A stretch of DNA of 64,000 bases from Arcuatula senhousia. Lineage: Eukaryota > Mollusca > Bivalvia > Mytilida > Mytilidae. The notes under the pieces were generated by a model. It saw nothing but the letters and a program-made list of their open reading frames with translations, did not search any database and was not told the origin of the DNA. Below, piece by piece: positions 23,441-36,976 of this stretch. The stretch is taken from the NCBI GenBank assembly GCA_963971305.1, contig CAXARO010000226.1, positions 1 through 64,000 on the forward strand. Direction: 5' to 3'. The first letter of the stretch is position 1. Each line of letters begins with the position of its first letter. Both the position numbers and the translations under genes were made by a program.

Positions 23441-23544
23441 ACGGACAAGGGTAAAACTATATGTCCGATCCACATACGTGGTCGGGCCATAAAAATGGTA
23501 TAAATGACAAAATAATTAAATTGTTGTTTAAATGTTGTTTAAGA

Positions 23545-23825
23545 TGATTTTCTCCGTGCTGGGCCCGGATGCTTTGCGAATAACCCCACAGCAGAGCCTA
23601 ACTTGTCGTAAAAGTCGACTACGGGTCATGGGATTCTGACATAGTGTTAGTGCTCAGTCAACAGAGCGGCAAAGTGTGACCTAAGTGGCTGAATAGGGCG
23701 GCACTCGTTGGCAGGTCTATATTACGGAAATCCTGACCACTGACCATAGTGGGCCAACGTATGTGGAGAGTGCCAGGCTTTATGTGCGTAAAAGATCCCT
23801 TTGTTGAACGCGTAGGATTAAAATA
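23545..23825 (+). repeat. SINE-like dispersed repeat, family A, truncated
   Basis: It begins GTGCTGGGCCCGGATGCTTTG and continues AACTTGTCGTAAAAGTCGAC, GGCAGGTCTATATTACGGAAA and GACCATAGTGGGCCAACGTA to the AAAGATCCCTTTGTTGAACG block, then stops. The same order is seen in full at 25975-26455 (plus) and at 34430-34885 and 40848-41322 (minus). Confidence 0.6.
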
Positions 23826-24930
23826 ATAATTAAAATTGAATGTCCAGACAAGTATACAATGTCACGTCAGAGAAGTGCATGTAGCTAAATGTTGTTAATG
23901 TGTGTAAGACGAAGATGATGCCCCGCGATGTTTGAAAAATTCAACTGAACATATCTGGCTAAACTGAGGAGAAAAGTGTCCAGAAAACTTGTATTTGCTT
24001 TCAATGTTCAAAGTCCAAGAGCCATAGCTTCGATCAAAGTTAACTGACGGGTCCTATATATGACTTCCATTCCAAAATACCAATTCAATTTGTGCAAGTA
24101 TGTGGAAAAAAGTCCGAAAACAGGTTTTTTTTAATGATTTTTTTTACATGTAAGTCTAAGGGCTATAATTTCGGTCAAGGTTTAAACAATACACTCCAAC
24201 TTATAGTTTGAAATATATATTTTGAAATAATTAATGTTTTGAAAATAAGCCCACAATTAAAGAAACCCCTTGTATATCAAAACTGTCGTCACATTTGTGT
24301 AGTAGAATTTATTGATTAACACAATGAAAAAATAATGAACAAAATCCAATGTAAAATAAACATTAATTCTACAGAACATTCATTTAGCCTCTTAAAATTT
24401 TGCTTTTTTCCCCCAAAAAAACCAAACAAACAAACGAACAAAAACGCTAACCCAAAATGCGAGACATAGTTTTTTTAGTAGAAAGTAACACCTTATTAAA
24501 ACTTAATTAAAGTTTGTTGGCCCACTACAAGTAAAGTTTACATTGGTATTTTTTAGCATTTTAGCCGCTGCTGTATTGTAACGGTGCAACATACATCAAA
24601 GAAGCAAGGAAGCAAAAATGGGGCATTCGAGTGTCAAAATGACAAAACCGGTAAACACGAACAAGAACAACAGGGTATCCCCATTCAACCACTTGCGCCA
24701 CATATCAAAGTCGCTTTTTGGGCAATGCGACCGCTTTTAAATGGACTTTAGCGCTTCTGTGTCGAATCGTCACCCGGAACCTGTGCGACACCAAACTTTA
24801 AAGGAAGTTTTTTAGTGCGGATGTTGGGTTGCCATAGAGTTTTTGAATTGTCTCCCTATACATAAATTTGTGTCAGTGTGTTTCATACCTTTCCTTTCTC
24901 ACGTGAGCATGCATTATTATTCCCTCTCTT
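23826..24930. other. Non-coding stretch with old repeat fragments
   Basis: 24560-24800 retains inverted pieces of SINE-like family B (CAACCACTTGCGCCACATAT, AAAGTCGCTTTTTGGGCAAT). The rest is AT-rich without features. Confidence 0.35.
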
Positions 24931-25590
24931 TAACGAAGATCTAGAGGGGGTATACTGTTTTACCCTTGTCCGTTCGTTCATCCGTCTATTCGATCGTTTG
25001 TTCCTCTCTACGTCTGTACAATAATTTCCGTCACAGTTTTTTAGTTATATACTTAATTACATAACCCAGATGTCCAATATTTTACATATAGCTTTATTCT
25101 ATAGTACTGTATGTTGTATACCGATTTAATGCTCCTAGGTAATCTATGTCCTGTTTATTGAAGACTATGGCATTTATACATAGTGTACATGAATGCAAAA
25201 TTCCCGTCACCATTTTCTTAGCAACTGCATGAGATAGAGGTCTGGTATTTTGAATATAGCTTTAAGCTTTATCCTATAGTACCATATAGTTTATACCTAT
25301 TTTATGCTCCTAGGTCATCTACTTCTTGTTAACTGAATATTTATGATTTTACACATAGTTTACATACATTCAACATTTCCGTCACAGTTTCCTAAGCAAA
25401 AACATGACTCGGAGATCTGAAATTTTACATGTAGGCAAGCTTTTTCCTATAGTACCATATGATGTATAGCGATTGAAGATTTCTAGATCATCTTCTTTCT
25501 GATTACGGATTTCTTAGGTTTTTATTCATGGTATATCTTTGGAAGTGGGGTTATCACAAGTGAGCTAAAGCTCACAGATTTACTTGTTTT
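24930..25590 (+). repeat. ~175-bp tandem repeat, three units
   Basis: Units starting near 25027, 25203 and 25378 share CCGTCACAGTTTTCTAAGCA-like heads, CCTATAGTACCATATAGTTT and CTCCTAGGTCATCTACTTC blocks. They are flanked on the left by CTAGAGGGGGTATACTGTTT and on the right by TCACAAGTGAGCTAAAGCTC. Single units of this family occur elsewhere in both orientations. Confidence 0.65.
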
Positions 25591-25974
25591 ACATGTAAAG
25601 TCATATATAGTGTGTCAACTAGATATTTTATTAAAATAACATTAAAATTGTCATGAGCACTAGTTTTTGCACTAAGATGTTCACCCCTGTATCCCAATGT
25701 GTTGTGTTTTATGTTACCGGAATGGAAAAGGGGGTTTGTCGGCATAAAACCTAGTTCAACCCACCATTTCTTTAGAAATGCCTGTACCAAGTCAGGACCA
25801 TTGCGATCTTCAATTTCTCTGGTATTTCTTTGCCTTGTTTTGCCTTTTCTTTTAGATGTATGAGATTGATCATCCCAGTTCGGTAATTTTATTGTACTCC
25901 TTTTTTTCATGAAATAATATTTAGACGTTCAATAAGCATGATAAACTGACACATTAAAATATGCTTTCGATTTC
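25591..25974. other. Repeat-like segment with a minus-strand ORF
   Basis: A minus-strand ORF (25572-25910) reads RNGPDLVQAFLKKWWVELGF. A related but diverged DNA block on the plus strand occurs at 29815-29925, so this is a dispersed repeat rather than a single gene. Its origin is not recognised. Confidence 0.35.
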
Positions 25975-26455
25975 TATCCCGCCCCATGCGTGACCTGGGA
26001 GGCGAATAGTCCCGCAGCAGAGCTTAGCTTGTCGTAAGGGTCTTGGGATTCTGAAATCGGATCAGTGCTAAGACCACAGAGCGACCCAGATGTGTACCCT
26101 AGGTGGCAGAATAGGGTGGCCCTCGTCCACGGGGAGGGGGGTTGTCAGGTCTATATTACGGAAACCCTGACATCTGACCAAAATGGGTCAATGTGTTGAG
26201 AATGCCATGCTTCATGCACGTAAAAAAATCACTAGTAGTGCACCACATAGGGTAAGTTTTCTGTTCCTACCGAACTCTCCCCCTTTTCCTGTGGTTCTTA
26301 AAATTTGCTGTTGCCTATGTGTCCTACCCCACCCCATATTCCATAGCATCATCATTTCATGTTCATTTTATCTTCTTTTCATATTCATCGCCTTCAAATA
26401 ATCTATAAAGTGTTGCGAGGGCGTAAAACACCAACTCACTCACCCACTCGATGTC
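25975..26455 (+). repeat. SINE-like dispersed repeat, family A, near full length
   Basis: It runs from CGCCCCATGCGTGACCTGGG through the GTCAGGTCTATATTACGGAA block to CGTAAAACACCAACTCACTC. The ACTC-type tail is typical of bivalve SINEs. ORFs inside it are spurious. Confidence 0.65.
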
Positions 26456-26699
26456 TATCCCTATTCTGTATAAAAATCAACAACCAAGAACTTTGATCAT
26501 AGGGACCGACCATTTAACTAGTGCTTGAAAAGAAGGCCTTGGCTTTTTTCCTAAAAAATGTTCTGAAAAAAATATTTTGGCAGCAGAGCATAGCAAGTAG
26601 TATGTCTGCCATATAAAATAATGATAATAATGAATAAAATAATGCTAATAATGAAAATATAATTCTACCGTGACGTAACGCCTTCGAAAAACTGAATAA

Positions 26700-27740
26700 A
26701 CTGAGGGTTTAAGCAAGCAACAGCTTTTCTCTATCTGAAACAGTTTTCCTTCTATAGGCCAAAAACATGAAAAAATGCTATTTAACACCTTTAAAGGTCA
26801 TAACCCCTATAAGGGATCATCTGGCAATCTCGACCCAATGGAGACTTTTGTAAAGCTCCAGGATCTGCAGGTTTAAGCAAGCAACAGCTTCAACATCTCT
26901 ATCTGCTACAGTTTTCATTCAATAGGTCAAATACATGACAAAACGCTATTTTCATCTTTAAAGGGCCGCACGTAACCCCTATAATGGGTCATCTGACAAC
27001 CTCGACCAAATGGGGACTTTTGTAAAGCTCAATGAGCTGAACAGTAAAGCAAGCAACAGCTTTTTCCATCTGCAATAGTTTTCATTCTATATGGGAAAAA
27101 CCGCTACATTGTTTATCTGTTAAGGGCCATAACCCTTATAAGGGGTCATCTGACAACTTTAACCCAATGACGACTTTTGTAAAGCTCAATGAGCTGAACA
27201 GTTAAGCAAGCAACAGCTTTTCTCTATCTGCAATAGTTTTCATTCTATAGGGGGGAAACGTTATTTTTGACCTGTTAAGGGCCATAACCCCTATAAGGGG
27301 TCATCTGACAACTTTGACCGAATGAAGACTTTTGTAGAGCTTGATGAGCTAACGTTTAAGTATTCGTATTAGTATTAGGGGTCATCTGACAACTTCGACC
27401 CAATGGAGACTTTAGAAGATCGAGCTTTTGATTCTGAAGAAGGATCGTTGCTTCAGATTTTCTCCATCTGTTATACTTTTTGATTTAGCCAAAAACTAGA
27501 GTCTGACCTCCCTGTTCTATTTTTAGCAACGGCGACCAAGTTTTTTGATCGGCAGTCATCATTTGTGCAATCTTTATAGAGAACATCCCATACTGAAGTG
27601 TGCAAAGTTTCAAAGCAATCCATTCAGAAGTTTCAGAAGAGAAGATTTTCAAAGAAGAGTTAACGACGACGGACGACAACGACGGACGCCAATTGATGGC
27701 AATAACTCACATGACCCTTTGGATCAGGTGAGCTAAAAAC
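26700..27740 (+). repeat. ~165-bp tandem repeat, four to five units, with GGACGACAACGACGGACG end
   Basis: AAGCAAGCAACAGCTTTTCT starts units near 26711, 26873, 27044 and 27204. Each carries GGCCATAACCCCTATAAGGG and ATCTGACAACTTCGACCCAA blocks. The last partial unit leads to a segment ending ACGACGGACGCCAATTGATG and then a CAGGTGAGCTAAAAACC tail, an arrangement that recurs in other bivalve repeats. No gene is present. Confidence 0.65.
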
Positions 27741-28500
27741 CAAGCCCCCCTTTTCAAGTTAAATGGTCCGGCCTTTAAAACATTTGCATCAAATGTCCAA
27801 AACTTAATGATTTCATCTTACTGAAATAAAGTTACATGTATAATGGTTTTTTAATGTCAAACAAAACATTTTGACGAACTTAAAACTCAATACGTCAAAA
27901 TTGTTTTCTTCGTTTGTACAATATAGCGGGAAAAGCTGAAAAACTTTCAGTGATGTGTTTGTGAAAGAACCTTGAACTAGATCAATGTTGATTAGGTTGA
28001 CTATAGTCATAAATCTATCATGAGGAGTTCCCTGACCCTGAAAAAACATAATGCCAAGGTTTCTGCTTATTTTACGTGATTATAAAGATGAAACATGTGG
28101 TTTATTTTACAGATGGTTTTTGTTTTTTCTCGCGTTTCAAACATACATCACTTTGTGGTCCTTGTTCTTTCGTCAAAGTTGAAACAGAAATTGAAAAAAA
28201 CCCGAATAAAATAGATAATTTTGTGTCGAAACAATGATATCAGTATAAATAAACAAATGTTATCAATAATTTGAATCGGAATGTACTCGATTAAAAAATA
28301 TACTGAAATTTTGTAGTGAAAACAGAATTACTGAAGGCAATCTGTCTTGAAAGAACCGAATATTATAATTAATATTTGTCTTTATGTACTCTTATGCAAA
28401 CCATGTGTTTTAGTTTGCTTGCTAATGCGCGCATTTTGTTTAATTTACTATAATTCCTTTTAAATCAGTCAAAATGCACTATTCTGTCTGATATCTGGAA
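27741..28500. other. No gene seen
   Basis: AT-rich sequence without a recognised repeat or coding signal. Confidence 0.35.
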
Positions 28501-28509
28501 TCCTGCTTT

Positions 28510-29740
28510 TTTATGCCCGCCGACATATCGTCAGGGTCATTAAGTTTTACTCATGTCCATCCGTCCGTACGAATTTTCGTCAAACTTTTCCCAGAAACCG
28601 TATACATGAGAATGATTTAAAACTTTGTAGGATTGCTCAGTATGGCAAACTGTGCGTCATAAATAAGATCTAGTATATAAAAAAATAAAGTAAAACTTAA
28701 AATGGAATGATCCATACGACAAATGCATACTGTTGCAAAATTTTGTATTTAGAAATTATCTTGCTTCTTAACAGTGCCGTGTTTCCATCTCCATGCCATT
28801 ACCCTATGCCATTACTCTTATAACGACGGCTATACGAATATATTACGAGGCCCTTACGACGTCGTGTTCCAATCGGGGAACATCGGAGAAGTTCTCGTTT
28901 CATTCGTGTCGCCATCGTAAGATAAATGTAACCGACGACAATAAGAACGCAATACGAAATGATAAGATGCAATCACGAAGGCATCACGATGCAAAAGAGG
29001 GAATTACGAATACAACAAGAAGATGGGCCTTCGCACGAACCTTCGGCAGTTTTTTAACATATTAAAAAATTAGGAAGGCATCACGAAGTTGTTGCCGAAC
29101 TTAAAATATTTCCGCCGATGGTGCTACGATGGTAAAAGATGGCAACACGAATAGCGCGATTTGTAAACGATCATCCCCGATTTAGAAAATATCCATAATC
29201 GTGTATCCCTCGGGGACAAAATCGGGATAGTGTGACGCCAGCATTAGCGACTTTCCGACCTGTTGGATTTTTACTTCCTGTCTGGGAGTGGGTCGAGATG
29301 AAAATTTACGTAAAAATTTCCTTCAAGCTTTTGCCAAAACACTACATTAGAATGATTTGAAACGTGGTAGGGTGGTTCAATATGACAACTCTAGGTCCTT
29401 TACGACTTTTTCACCTGTCAGACTTCAACATCTTGTTTTGGGTACGGACAAACCGACATAAATGTCTGTACGAATTTTCTTCAAGCTTTTATCAGAAACC
29501 GTAAACGAGAATGATTTGAATCCTTGTATGATGTTCAGTATGACAAACGGTACGTCCTTAGCGACTTTCTGACCCATAAAACTTCTTCCTGTTTGGGGAA
29601 CGGACAAACATACATATTTTCGTATGTTTGTACGAATTTCGGTCAAGCCTTTCTCAGAAACCGTAGATAAGAACGACTTGATGCTTGGTAGGATGGTTCA
29701 GTTTGACCCACTGCACGTCCGAATAAAGGTAATAACATAA
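28510..29740 (+). repeat. ~170-bp repeat units (CGTACGAATTT...CAGAAACCGTA) interrupted by another repeat
   Basis: Blocks such as CAGAAACCGTATACATGAGA, followed by AATGATTT and CAGTATGGCAAACTG-like runs, occur near 28590, 29310, 29480 and 29655. Between 28790 and 29230 lies a different, CG-richer segment with many ACGA steps, probably an inserted repeat. Confidence 0.5.
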
Positions 29741-30156
29741 CTACCGAACTTGAATGATCAGTCTCAGAGTCCAGAGAAAATGACAAAAACGAATCAGTCA
29801 TACCGAAGAATTAGTGGATCGCAATGGTTCTGACTTGGTACAGGCATTTCAAACGAAATGGTGGGTTAAACCAGGTTTTATGGCGCCAAACCTCCCTCTT
29901 CCATTGCGATCTTAGGATCCGGTAATGACCATAGAACACAACATAGTTGTGAGACACAATAGGGATATTGAGGTGATCATCTCAGTACAGCAGACCAGTC
30001 AAACACCAATTAAAACAATTAACTATCATATCTTTTAAGTCAATTTTGAACTTTTCTACTAGTGGCTGATAACGAAGAAAGAATATTTTGAGGGATCGTA
30101 TGAGACTTTCAGAATTGTCCGACTCTTCCTTGAACTTCCTGTGTGGGGCCGGCGGG

Positions 30157-30350
30157 GGCATCCGTGTCCCATTAACACATTCCTTACATCGTGTCAGGTC
30201 GCATTGCCCACAAAGCGGCTTGGATAATGGCCCTATGTGGTTGAATGGGGAAGCCCTGTCAAAGTGGATACCGGGGTCGTCAGGTTATAATGCGGAGAAC
30301 CAGATCGCAAGCCATCGTGGTGCGCCGTCTTTGGAAAATGTTACATCCCT
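30157..30350 (+). repeat. SINE-like family B, partial
   Basis: It contains CATCGTGTCAGGTCGCATTG, GCGGCTTGGATAATGGCCCT, ACCGGGGTCGTCAGGTTATA and CATCGTGGTGCGCCGT, in the same order as the full copy at 30960-31490. Confidence 0.5.
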
Positions 30351-30959
30351 CGCAGTATTGATCAAATTAGAAGCGGTATCATTTCAATTATAGAGGACGA
30401 TTTCGGTTTTAATGTTTTACTGTACAATTGAATCAAATTGTAAGAAAATGTAACAACTGATCGCAGCCGATTGAAATGTTTCATATGTAAACCAGATAGA
30501 TCGAACGATATAGAAATGCTAGTTTTAATGCCAGTTAACGGAACATTTTGGTCAAGATAAAATGACAGGGAATGCAAATGCTGCAAGGGATGTAGATGTT
30601 GTTTAACAAGGGTTGATTTATTGAGTGTTGTTCGTTTTATGTCCAGTCGACAGCATTTCAGTCATAATCAGGAAAAGACAACAACAAATTGAAGTGTGTA
30701 GACCCACCCAAGACACAGAACTCATAAATGTATATCACCCAGATCGGACCAATGTACGACCACTAGCCAGAGAGAAAATGAACCAACTCACAAAACAGGC
30801 CAATGTACCCTCAATGAACCATAAACCAATGTACTCGGAAAATGACGAAACCCTCGGCCAAAGCTTCACGCATTCTGAAATCCTTACCTATGGTGATTGA
30901 CAATGAAAAACCCTTACACAAGCGTATAAACACTTACTTTAGTAGGATATAACCAACCC
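30351..30959. other. Unassigned segment with a 91-codon ORF
   Basis: The plus-strand ORF at 30625-30900 has a less AT-biased composition than its surroundings but no motif I recognise. It could be a fragment of an unknown mobile gene. I do not call it a gene. Confidence 0.3.
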
Positions 30960-31455
30960 ATCCGTATGGGTTCCGGGTGGCGAATACGCCCGCAGCAGCG
31001 CTACGCTTGTCGGTAAAAGTCCACTAAAGAGCGCTCAGAAACCTGACATCGGGTCAGGCCGCTTTGCCCTTAAAGCGACTGGAATATGTGCCCAAGGTGG
31101 TGGAATGGGGCAGCCCTGTCATAATAAATGCCGGGGTCGTCAGCCTATTATGCGGAAACCCTGACCGCAAACCATAGTGGTGCACCGTGTTGGGAAAATG
31201 TCACGTTCCTCGCATGTAAAAGAACCCTGCTGCAGGTCTCGGTAAGAGAAGGACCCGTAAGATCCCCATGCAGGAGGCTAAATTTCCCGTCCCTACCCAT
31301 CACTCTTTTTTCCAGTGGCAGTCAAAACTCTCCTACCCGATTGGCCTTGTTTCCCCATTTCCTACACTTTATCATCATTTTATGTTAATTGTATCACCAC
31401 TTCCATGTTCATCGCCCGGATATAGCCGAAGTCGTGCTGTTTGGGAGTAAAGAAA

Positions 31456-31486
<31 letters not shown>

Positions 31487-31490
31487 GAGT
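30960..31490 (+). repeat. SINE-like dispersed repeat, family B, near full length with (AACT)n tail
   Basis: It runs from GGGTTCCGGGTGGCGAATAC, through AAACCTGACATCGGGTCAGG and ACCGCAAACCATAGTGGTGC, to TTTGGGAGTAAAGAAATAAC and about seven AACT repeats (31454-31486). A truncated second copy of its middle follows at 31490-31625 and ends in another short AACT run, so recombination or tandem insertion occurred here. Confidence 0.7.
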
Positions 31491-31649
31491 AGGACCCGTA
31501 GGATCCCCATGCAGGAGGCTAATATAAATTTCCCGTCCCTACCCATCACTTCTTTTTCAAGTGGCAGTCAAAACTCTCCTACCTGATTGGCCTGTGTCCC
31601 CATTAGCAATAACTAACTAACTATAACCAAGCCTTATCCAGTTTTACAT

Positions 31650-31925
31650 CAACGACCCTTTTCCGTCTTAAATACAATGCTGGTTGAGCATACACATACT
31701 GGGAGTTGAAAAATGGGATTGGTTGGGAAACAAAGGAACTGCAAATTTTTAAGACTACGGAAAAAGGGGAGAGGTGAGTAGGGGCGGACAATTAAGCCCA
31801 TGTGGTGCACTAATTCGCGATCCACAAGGGGATCATTTACGTGCATGAAGCGTGGCACTCTCCACACACGTTCGTTCACTATGGTTTGCTGTCAGGTTTT
31901 CCGTATTATAACCGAACGACCACAA
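31650..31925 (-). repeat. SINE-like family A, partial, minus orientation
   Basis: Inverted family A blocks are present: GGTTGGGAAACAAAGGAACT, AAGGGGAGAGGTGAGTAGGG, CATGAAGCGTGGCACTCTCC and TCACTATGGTTTGCTGTCAG. The tail end is missing. Confidence 0.55.
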
Positions 31926-34429
31926 GGGGGATGAGAAAGGAGAGGTGCCAATGTGCAAAGACAAATTCAGCTAATATTACGAGAACATCATGAAACAGCA
32001 AATTACATAGAGGCACGAAAAAACCAACTCTACAATAATCAACAACTGAGGTCATAACGAGGGTGAACTTGCATTGTGTGCCTCAAAATGATGCTTGCTT
32101 GTTGCAACACACTCGTAGCGTTGCTGCTATTACAACATGTCAAATACTGTGCATTGGGTACAAATTTTCGTGGATTGATGAAAAAGTATTAATTCGTGGA
32201 TTCTTAAACTCGTGGATTTGAAAAAACTGTCCACAGCATACAGATCAATGTTAACTTTCTTTTTGTAGGGCATCAATTCTCGTGGGTAAAGCCCACTCAT
32301 GAAAACCACGAAAAATGATACCCCCACGAATAATAATGAAACCACAGTATGGTAAAGAAGGATCGGCAAATAAAAAAAGATAAAAAGTGCTGATTGCTGT
32401 CTTGTATTGGTAACTTAAGGATAAATCCCATATTTGTCTACGAGCGCACGGTGTAGCTTTCATCAGACTACTTAATTTTGCCAAATGGGAATCGGGTTTC
32501 TTACAACCATATTGTCAGCCAGCATCAAAGGGCTTTTAGTTTATAATGTAAGAAAGACGAGAAAGACGTTGGCCTAGTAGGTTACGATTATTTTATTACA
32601 TTTTGGAATTTCCTTTTTAAATAAATGGTATGGCATTTATGGACGTCTCATTTCTAAAAGACAAAGGAAAAGGTTTCCTATTTTGCATAAAGACATGCAA
32701 CTGCGAAGACAAATATAAAAGCTTTGGGAAGGAGTTACCTTTGGGTTTATGTGATGATAGTCTCTGATGCGTTAGAGGTTTAAAGGTTCCAGTAGAAACC
32801 CCCTTACCAGATCATTTAATTAGTAAGAATTTTGAGAGATAAGCCGATGCAACATATGAACAACTAATGTGTCAATTGCTTACGTCTGTAAATGGCTTTA
32901 AGAAATCCCCATAAACACCAAAAATTAAATAGTATGCGCAAATTTATGTTGTATAAGAAAGGTTCTCAAAAATATGAAGAATATTCATCAAGCGTTTGGA
33001 AGGAGAAGTATACAAAACGTTCGACGGACGGAATAATCAGGAAGTACGGTCAGACAGACGGACGGCAAAAAGGAAGGATGCACGGACAGACGGGCGGACC
33101 AATTAGGACGGGAGAAAGGACAGATGTACTGTACGGACAGAACAAACCATAGCACGCGTCAATGGTTATAAAATCGAAAAGAAAATAATCATTTGGTCTG
33201 ACAAGCCTGACATCGACAGATGCCTTTTTAAATTTTTTATTCATCCGCAAAAAACTAATTCGTGTATATGTAAAGAAGTTGCAACAAGCAGAAATTGCTT
33301 ACCCTCCCGGGGCACTCATAACGAGTTCGCGTTGTTGGTTGCTATTTAGTTCGTATTGTGTGTGTTATATACCTCGCCACACGAAGTGGCGAGGTATTAT
33401 GCAATACTCTCCGTTTCGTTCGGTTTCTGTCTGTCGAAAAGATGAACAAAACATACAAAGATTCACATTCCATTCGTTTTTAGAAGGCATTAACAAAGAT
33501 AATGCTTTGTCCGGGTGAAAATTCGGTTTTATTAGTTTGTAGTTTAAATAATCGTATCGAACACTAAAATAATTAAGTAAAGAGTACAGAAAGTATGAGG
33601 GAATTGAGGGGGAAAGGCAAGAAGCACGGGCAAACGGACGGACGGAACAAACCATATACCTCGGGTTTTAAAATGAAAAGAAAACGATAATTTTACCTGG
33701 CCGACCTAATGGTCCGACGATTTAACCAGAAGCGAGAGGCCTTGGTTTTTCTTTCTAAAAATGTTCTTGATCTGATTTTTGATGAAAAATATTTTGGCAG
33801 CAATGAAGAAAAAATATTCTGTAGAAGGATTTCTGTCATACAAATAATGCTTATATTGGAGAAATAATATCTTGTCGCGACACCTGAAAAATAAATTCTG
33901 TACACAAATAATTAATTGTAACGCCATCTATAGGTTCATGTTGCACGTTATGGTAGTGACAAAATGCAACTTCTCTCTCTTTTTTAATTTCGGCATGTTT
34001 TTGTAAATAATTCATAATTTGTTACCGTTACTGTGATATTGTATTATTAAGTAACATAGAACACTGTTTTATAGGTCTTAACCTTTGCACACCGTTTTTT
34101 GAGTATTTTCTTACGTGCATGTCTCAGAGAAAACCATGCAGTTTTGTCCAGATCCAATATTGCAATTGTTGCAAATCAACAAAACGCTTGTTTTTAACTT
34201 TGAATTTTGTCCAAGGTAGGGCTCTTGAATGAAATTCTCTCGATCTAATATTAAAAACTTAAATGCTTACAAGGTGAACATGTTAAACCTGCAACCATAT
34301 GGATCATGCATTCTAACTTCGATACAACATGTACAAGCCTGTGAAATGAGTTGGTTTTGATTTTTGTAGAAAAACGGCAATTTTTTACAACTTTTGTAAA
34401 CACTCTAGAGTGTTTAATTTTAAACAGTG
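31926..34429. other. Repeat-rich non-coding region with a CCTCGCCAC hairpin
   Basis: At 33371-33395 ACCTCGCCACACGAAGTGGC, continuing GAGGT, forms a near-perfect hairpin. 33290-33360 resembles the flank of the RT repeat seen at 1290-1560. 33700-33890 is related to 26500-26680. A repeat with CGTGGATT and CCACGAAT motifs occupies 32150-32350. No gene is supported. Confidence 0.4.
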
Positions 34430-34885
34430 AGTGAGTGAGTGAGTGGGTTGGTGTTTTACGCCCTTTCAATGCTATATAAGATATTTAAAGGCGATGAACA
34501 TGAAAAGGGATGATAAAATGAACATGAAATGATGGGAATGGGTTGGGAAACAGTAAATTTGGAAGAACCATAGGAAAAGGGGAGAGATGGGTAGAGACAG
34601 AATATTTAGCCTAGGTGGTGCACTACTTGGTGGTCCACAAAGGGATCTTAAGTGCAAGAAGCGTGACATTCTCCACACACGTTAGCCCACTATGGTCGAC
34701 GGTCAGGGTTTCCGTATTTTAGACCTGACAACCCTTGCGGACGAGAGCCACCTATAGGGTACACACTTGGTCGCTCTGTGAGCTAAGCACTGACCCAGCT
34801 TCAAAATACTCTTATTCGCATTTTACGACAAGCTAGGCTCTACTGAGGGCCTATTCGCCTCCCGGGCCCAGCACGGAACTTAATT
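34430..34885 (-). repeat. SINE-like dispersed repeat, family A, near full length
   Basis: On the minus strand it begins GTGCTGGGCCCGGGAGGCGA and ends with CGTAAAACACCAACCCACTC and an (ACTC)n tail, seen on the plus strand as GTGAGTGAGTGAGTGAGT at 34427-34444. It has the same architecture as 25975-26455 and 40848-41322. Confidence 0.7.
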
Positions 34886-35064
34886 TCAAACAAAAGGCAT
34901 GTTTAACTAGTGACATTATAGTTTGTTTGAATAAGAATAGCTGTACATGTCTTGAATACGCACAAAATGTTCAAGTAGAAGCTAGACGCAGTTTACTTAT
35001 ACTATGTTCTTGTTGTATAAGGAAGACCAAGCAGGAGCCTCACGATTATCATCAGACTTTTTAA

Positions 35065-36292
35065 TGCCCCAGTCACACATTCACTGATCAACACCACGGT
35101 TCCACCACAGTCGACGCCGAAAAATCCATTTTCCGTAACCATAGTACGAGTTAGTACGGATCGATGTACAACGGAATATCTAGAATAACGGTAAATTTGG
35201 CGCCTTTGTTAGGTCGGATCAGTACGGAACTGTACAGTTCAACACGGTTATTGGACGGTTGGACACGAAATAGTAAGTTTAAGATCGACTGTGCTACGGT
35301 CGATTTTCTACGATGTAAATAAAGATCAGAACGGAAAAGAACGTTCTTAATGGGAATAATACGACACTCATCGGGGCTTTACGGTCGTTCATGATGATCA
35401 TCATTAGTTCAAATTTCGTTTCAAAAAAAAATATAAGACCCAACAATATTTAAAGTATCATCGCTATTACCATAATAGTAAACTAGCTTTAGTGCTTTGT
35501 AATTTATTTCCTAACCAGAGCTCCCATGAATATGTGAAAATTATCATTAAGATGTTTAATGTATGCGCTTTATCATTGTTGTGCATATCATTTAAATTAA
35601 ATATTTTAAATGTTCTTTGATATTAGTTATACAATTCGTTCAACTTTCCGCAACTACGCGTAGTTTGTCGCTCTAAACGCTTGTTTTCGATATAATAAAT
35701 AATTTTTGTACAAATTCCTGTCCATCTTTCAGTATATATACATTACGTATCTGTAAGTATTGAATATTGAGAGAGTGTATCCGTACCCGTAACCAAAATT
35801 TTTCAGGGCGGGGGTCAATCGAGGGTTGGTTTTGCAAAATAGTCCTTATTTTTAGATTGTTTTTACCTATATTTTCAAATTTTTGTCCAAAGGGGGCGGG
35901 GTTGAGGGGTCGTCCGAACCTCTCGAACCCGGCCACCCCCTACCCCCGGGGGGTGGGAGCGGACGGGTATGGTATCATTAAATCATTAATGAAGTTACAT
36001 TAAAATCCAACTGGATCGGCTTTTTGTAACAAAGAGTACCAGTTGTGACCATATATATTTAAAAGATATTTGAATTCTCAAACAGCTTACGTATAATCCT
36101 TAAAACAAAGTCTCGAATAAACTTGAAAAATTTCAATGATCAATAGCTGTCTAGATCTGAAGTTAAGATAAAACCATAGTAAAGTTAAACTGACTTAGCG
36201 TCTAACAGCACGGATAAGGAACGAAATGATACAGAGCCGGATCGTTTCCATAGCTGATCCGGCTTTAAATCCCTGAATGAGTGACTGGGGTA
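35065..36292. mobile_element. Candidate 1.2-kb TIR element with CCCCAGTCAC ends
   Basis: The left tip TGCCCCAGTCACACATTCAC is mirrored by the right tip, which read inward is TACCCCAGTCACTCATTCAG. Further in, both sides carry GGATC-type and ACGG-rich repeats. TAA may be a 3-bp duplication, but this is weak. No coding capacity is recognised, so it is probably non-autonomous. Confidence 0.5.
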
Positions 36293-36976
36293 TAATGGAA
36301 AATTTCTTAGATGAAATAAATATTTTTTACTACATGCAACAAAAATAATATGACATTGTATATATATGAGAAATAAGCATTAAATACATGAAATAGCCGG
36401 TTAATAAATGCGTAGTTAACCTCAATTATATTATCGCAATTATTAAAATTCTCTTCACAACAAAAGTATATTACCATCTGGTACAATACTTTATATCACT
36501 GAAGTTAGTAACTGTAGCGGCGTGAGAAAAATTGTCTGACAGATAGAAAAACACAGACTTGACGAGATGCAAATGATATATTATTATCAACAGATTTTTT
36601 TTACAAAATATGCAAATCAGCGATTTCAGTTATCTCATGAACGTAATAAAATGACCACTGTGATAATAGCGGATTTAAAAGTTCAGCGGAATGCATGTAC
36701 TAGTTATTGCGCGATTCTTACTACATTAAAGATATTTGTCCAGACTTGATTCGAATTCAGAAGGGGGTCTTGGTCTATTTTTTATATTGATAATTTAATA
36801 CATTTATTGATGATAATATATATAAGGTTATTCTTCTCTATTTGTAATTAAGGGCTTTGTGTTATTCAAACAGATATGAGTATTTTATATTTAAGAATTC
36901 ACATGCAAAGTCCTTTTAAAGGGCCCTCATAAACGTATACATATCAAATGACGAATGCGACGTCGTATTTATGCAA
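36293..36976. other. No gene seen
   Basis: AT-rich sequence without a recognised feature. Confidence 0.35.

Noticed and set aside
28793..29065. 90-codon ORF with Arg/Thr-rich sequence
   Set aside because: It lies in an ACGA-rich repeat block and has no motif or splice support.
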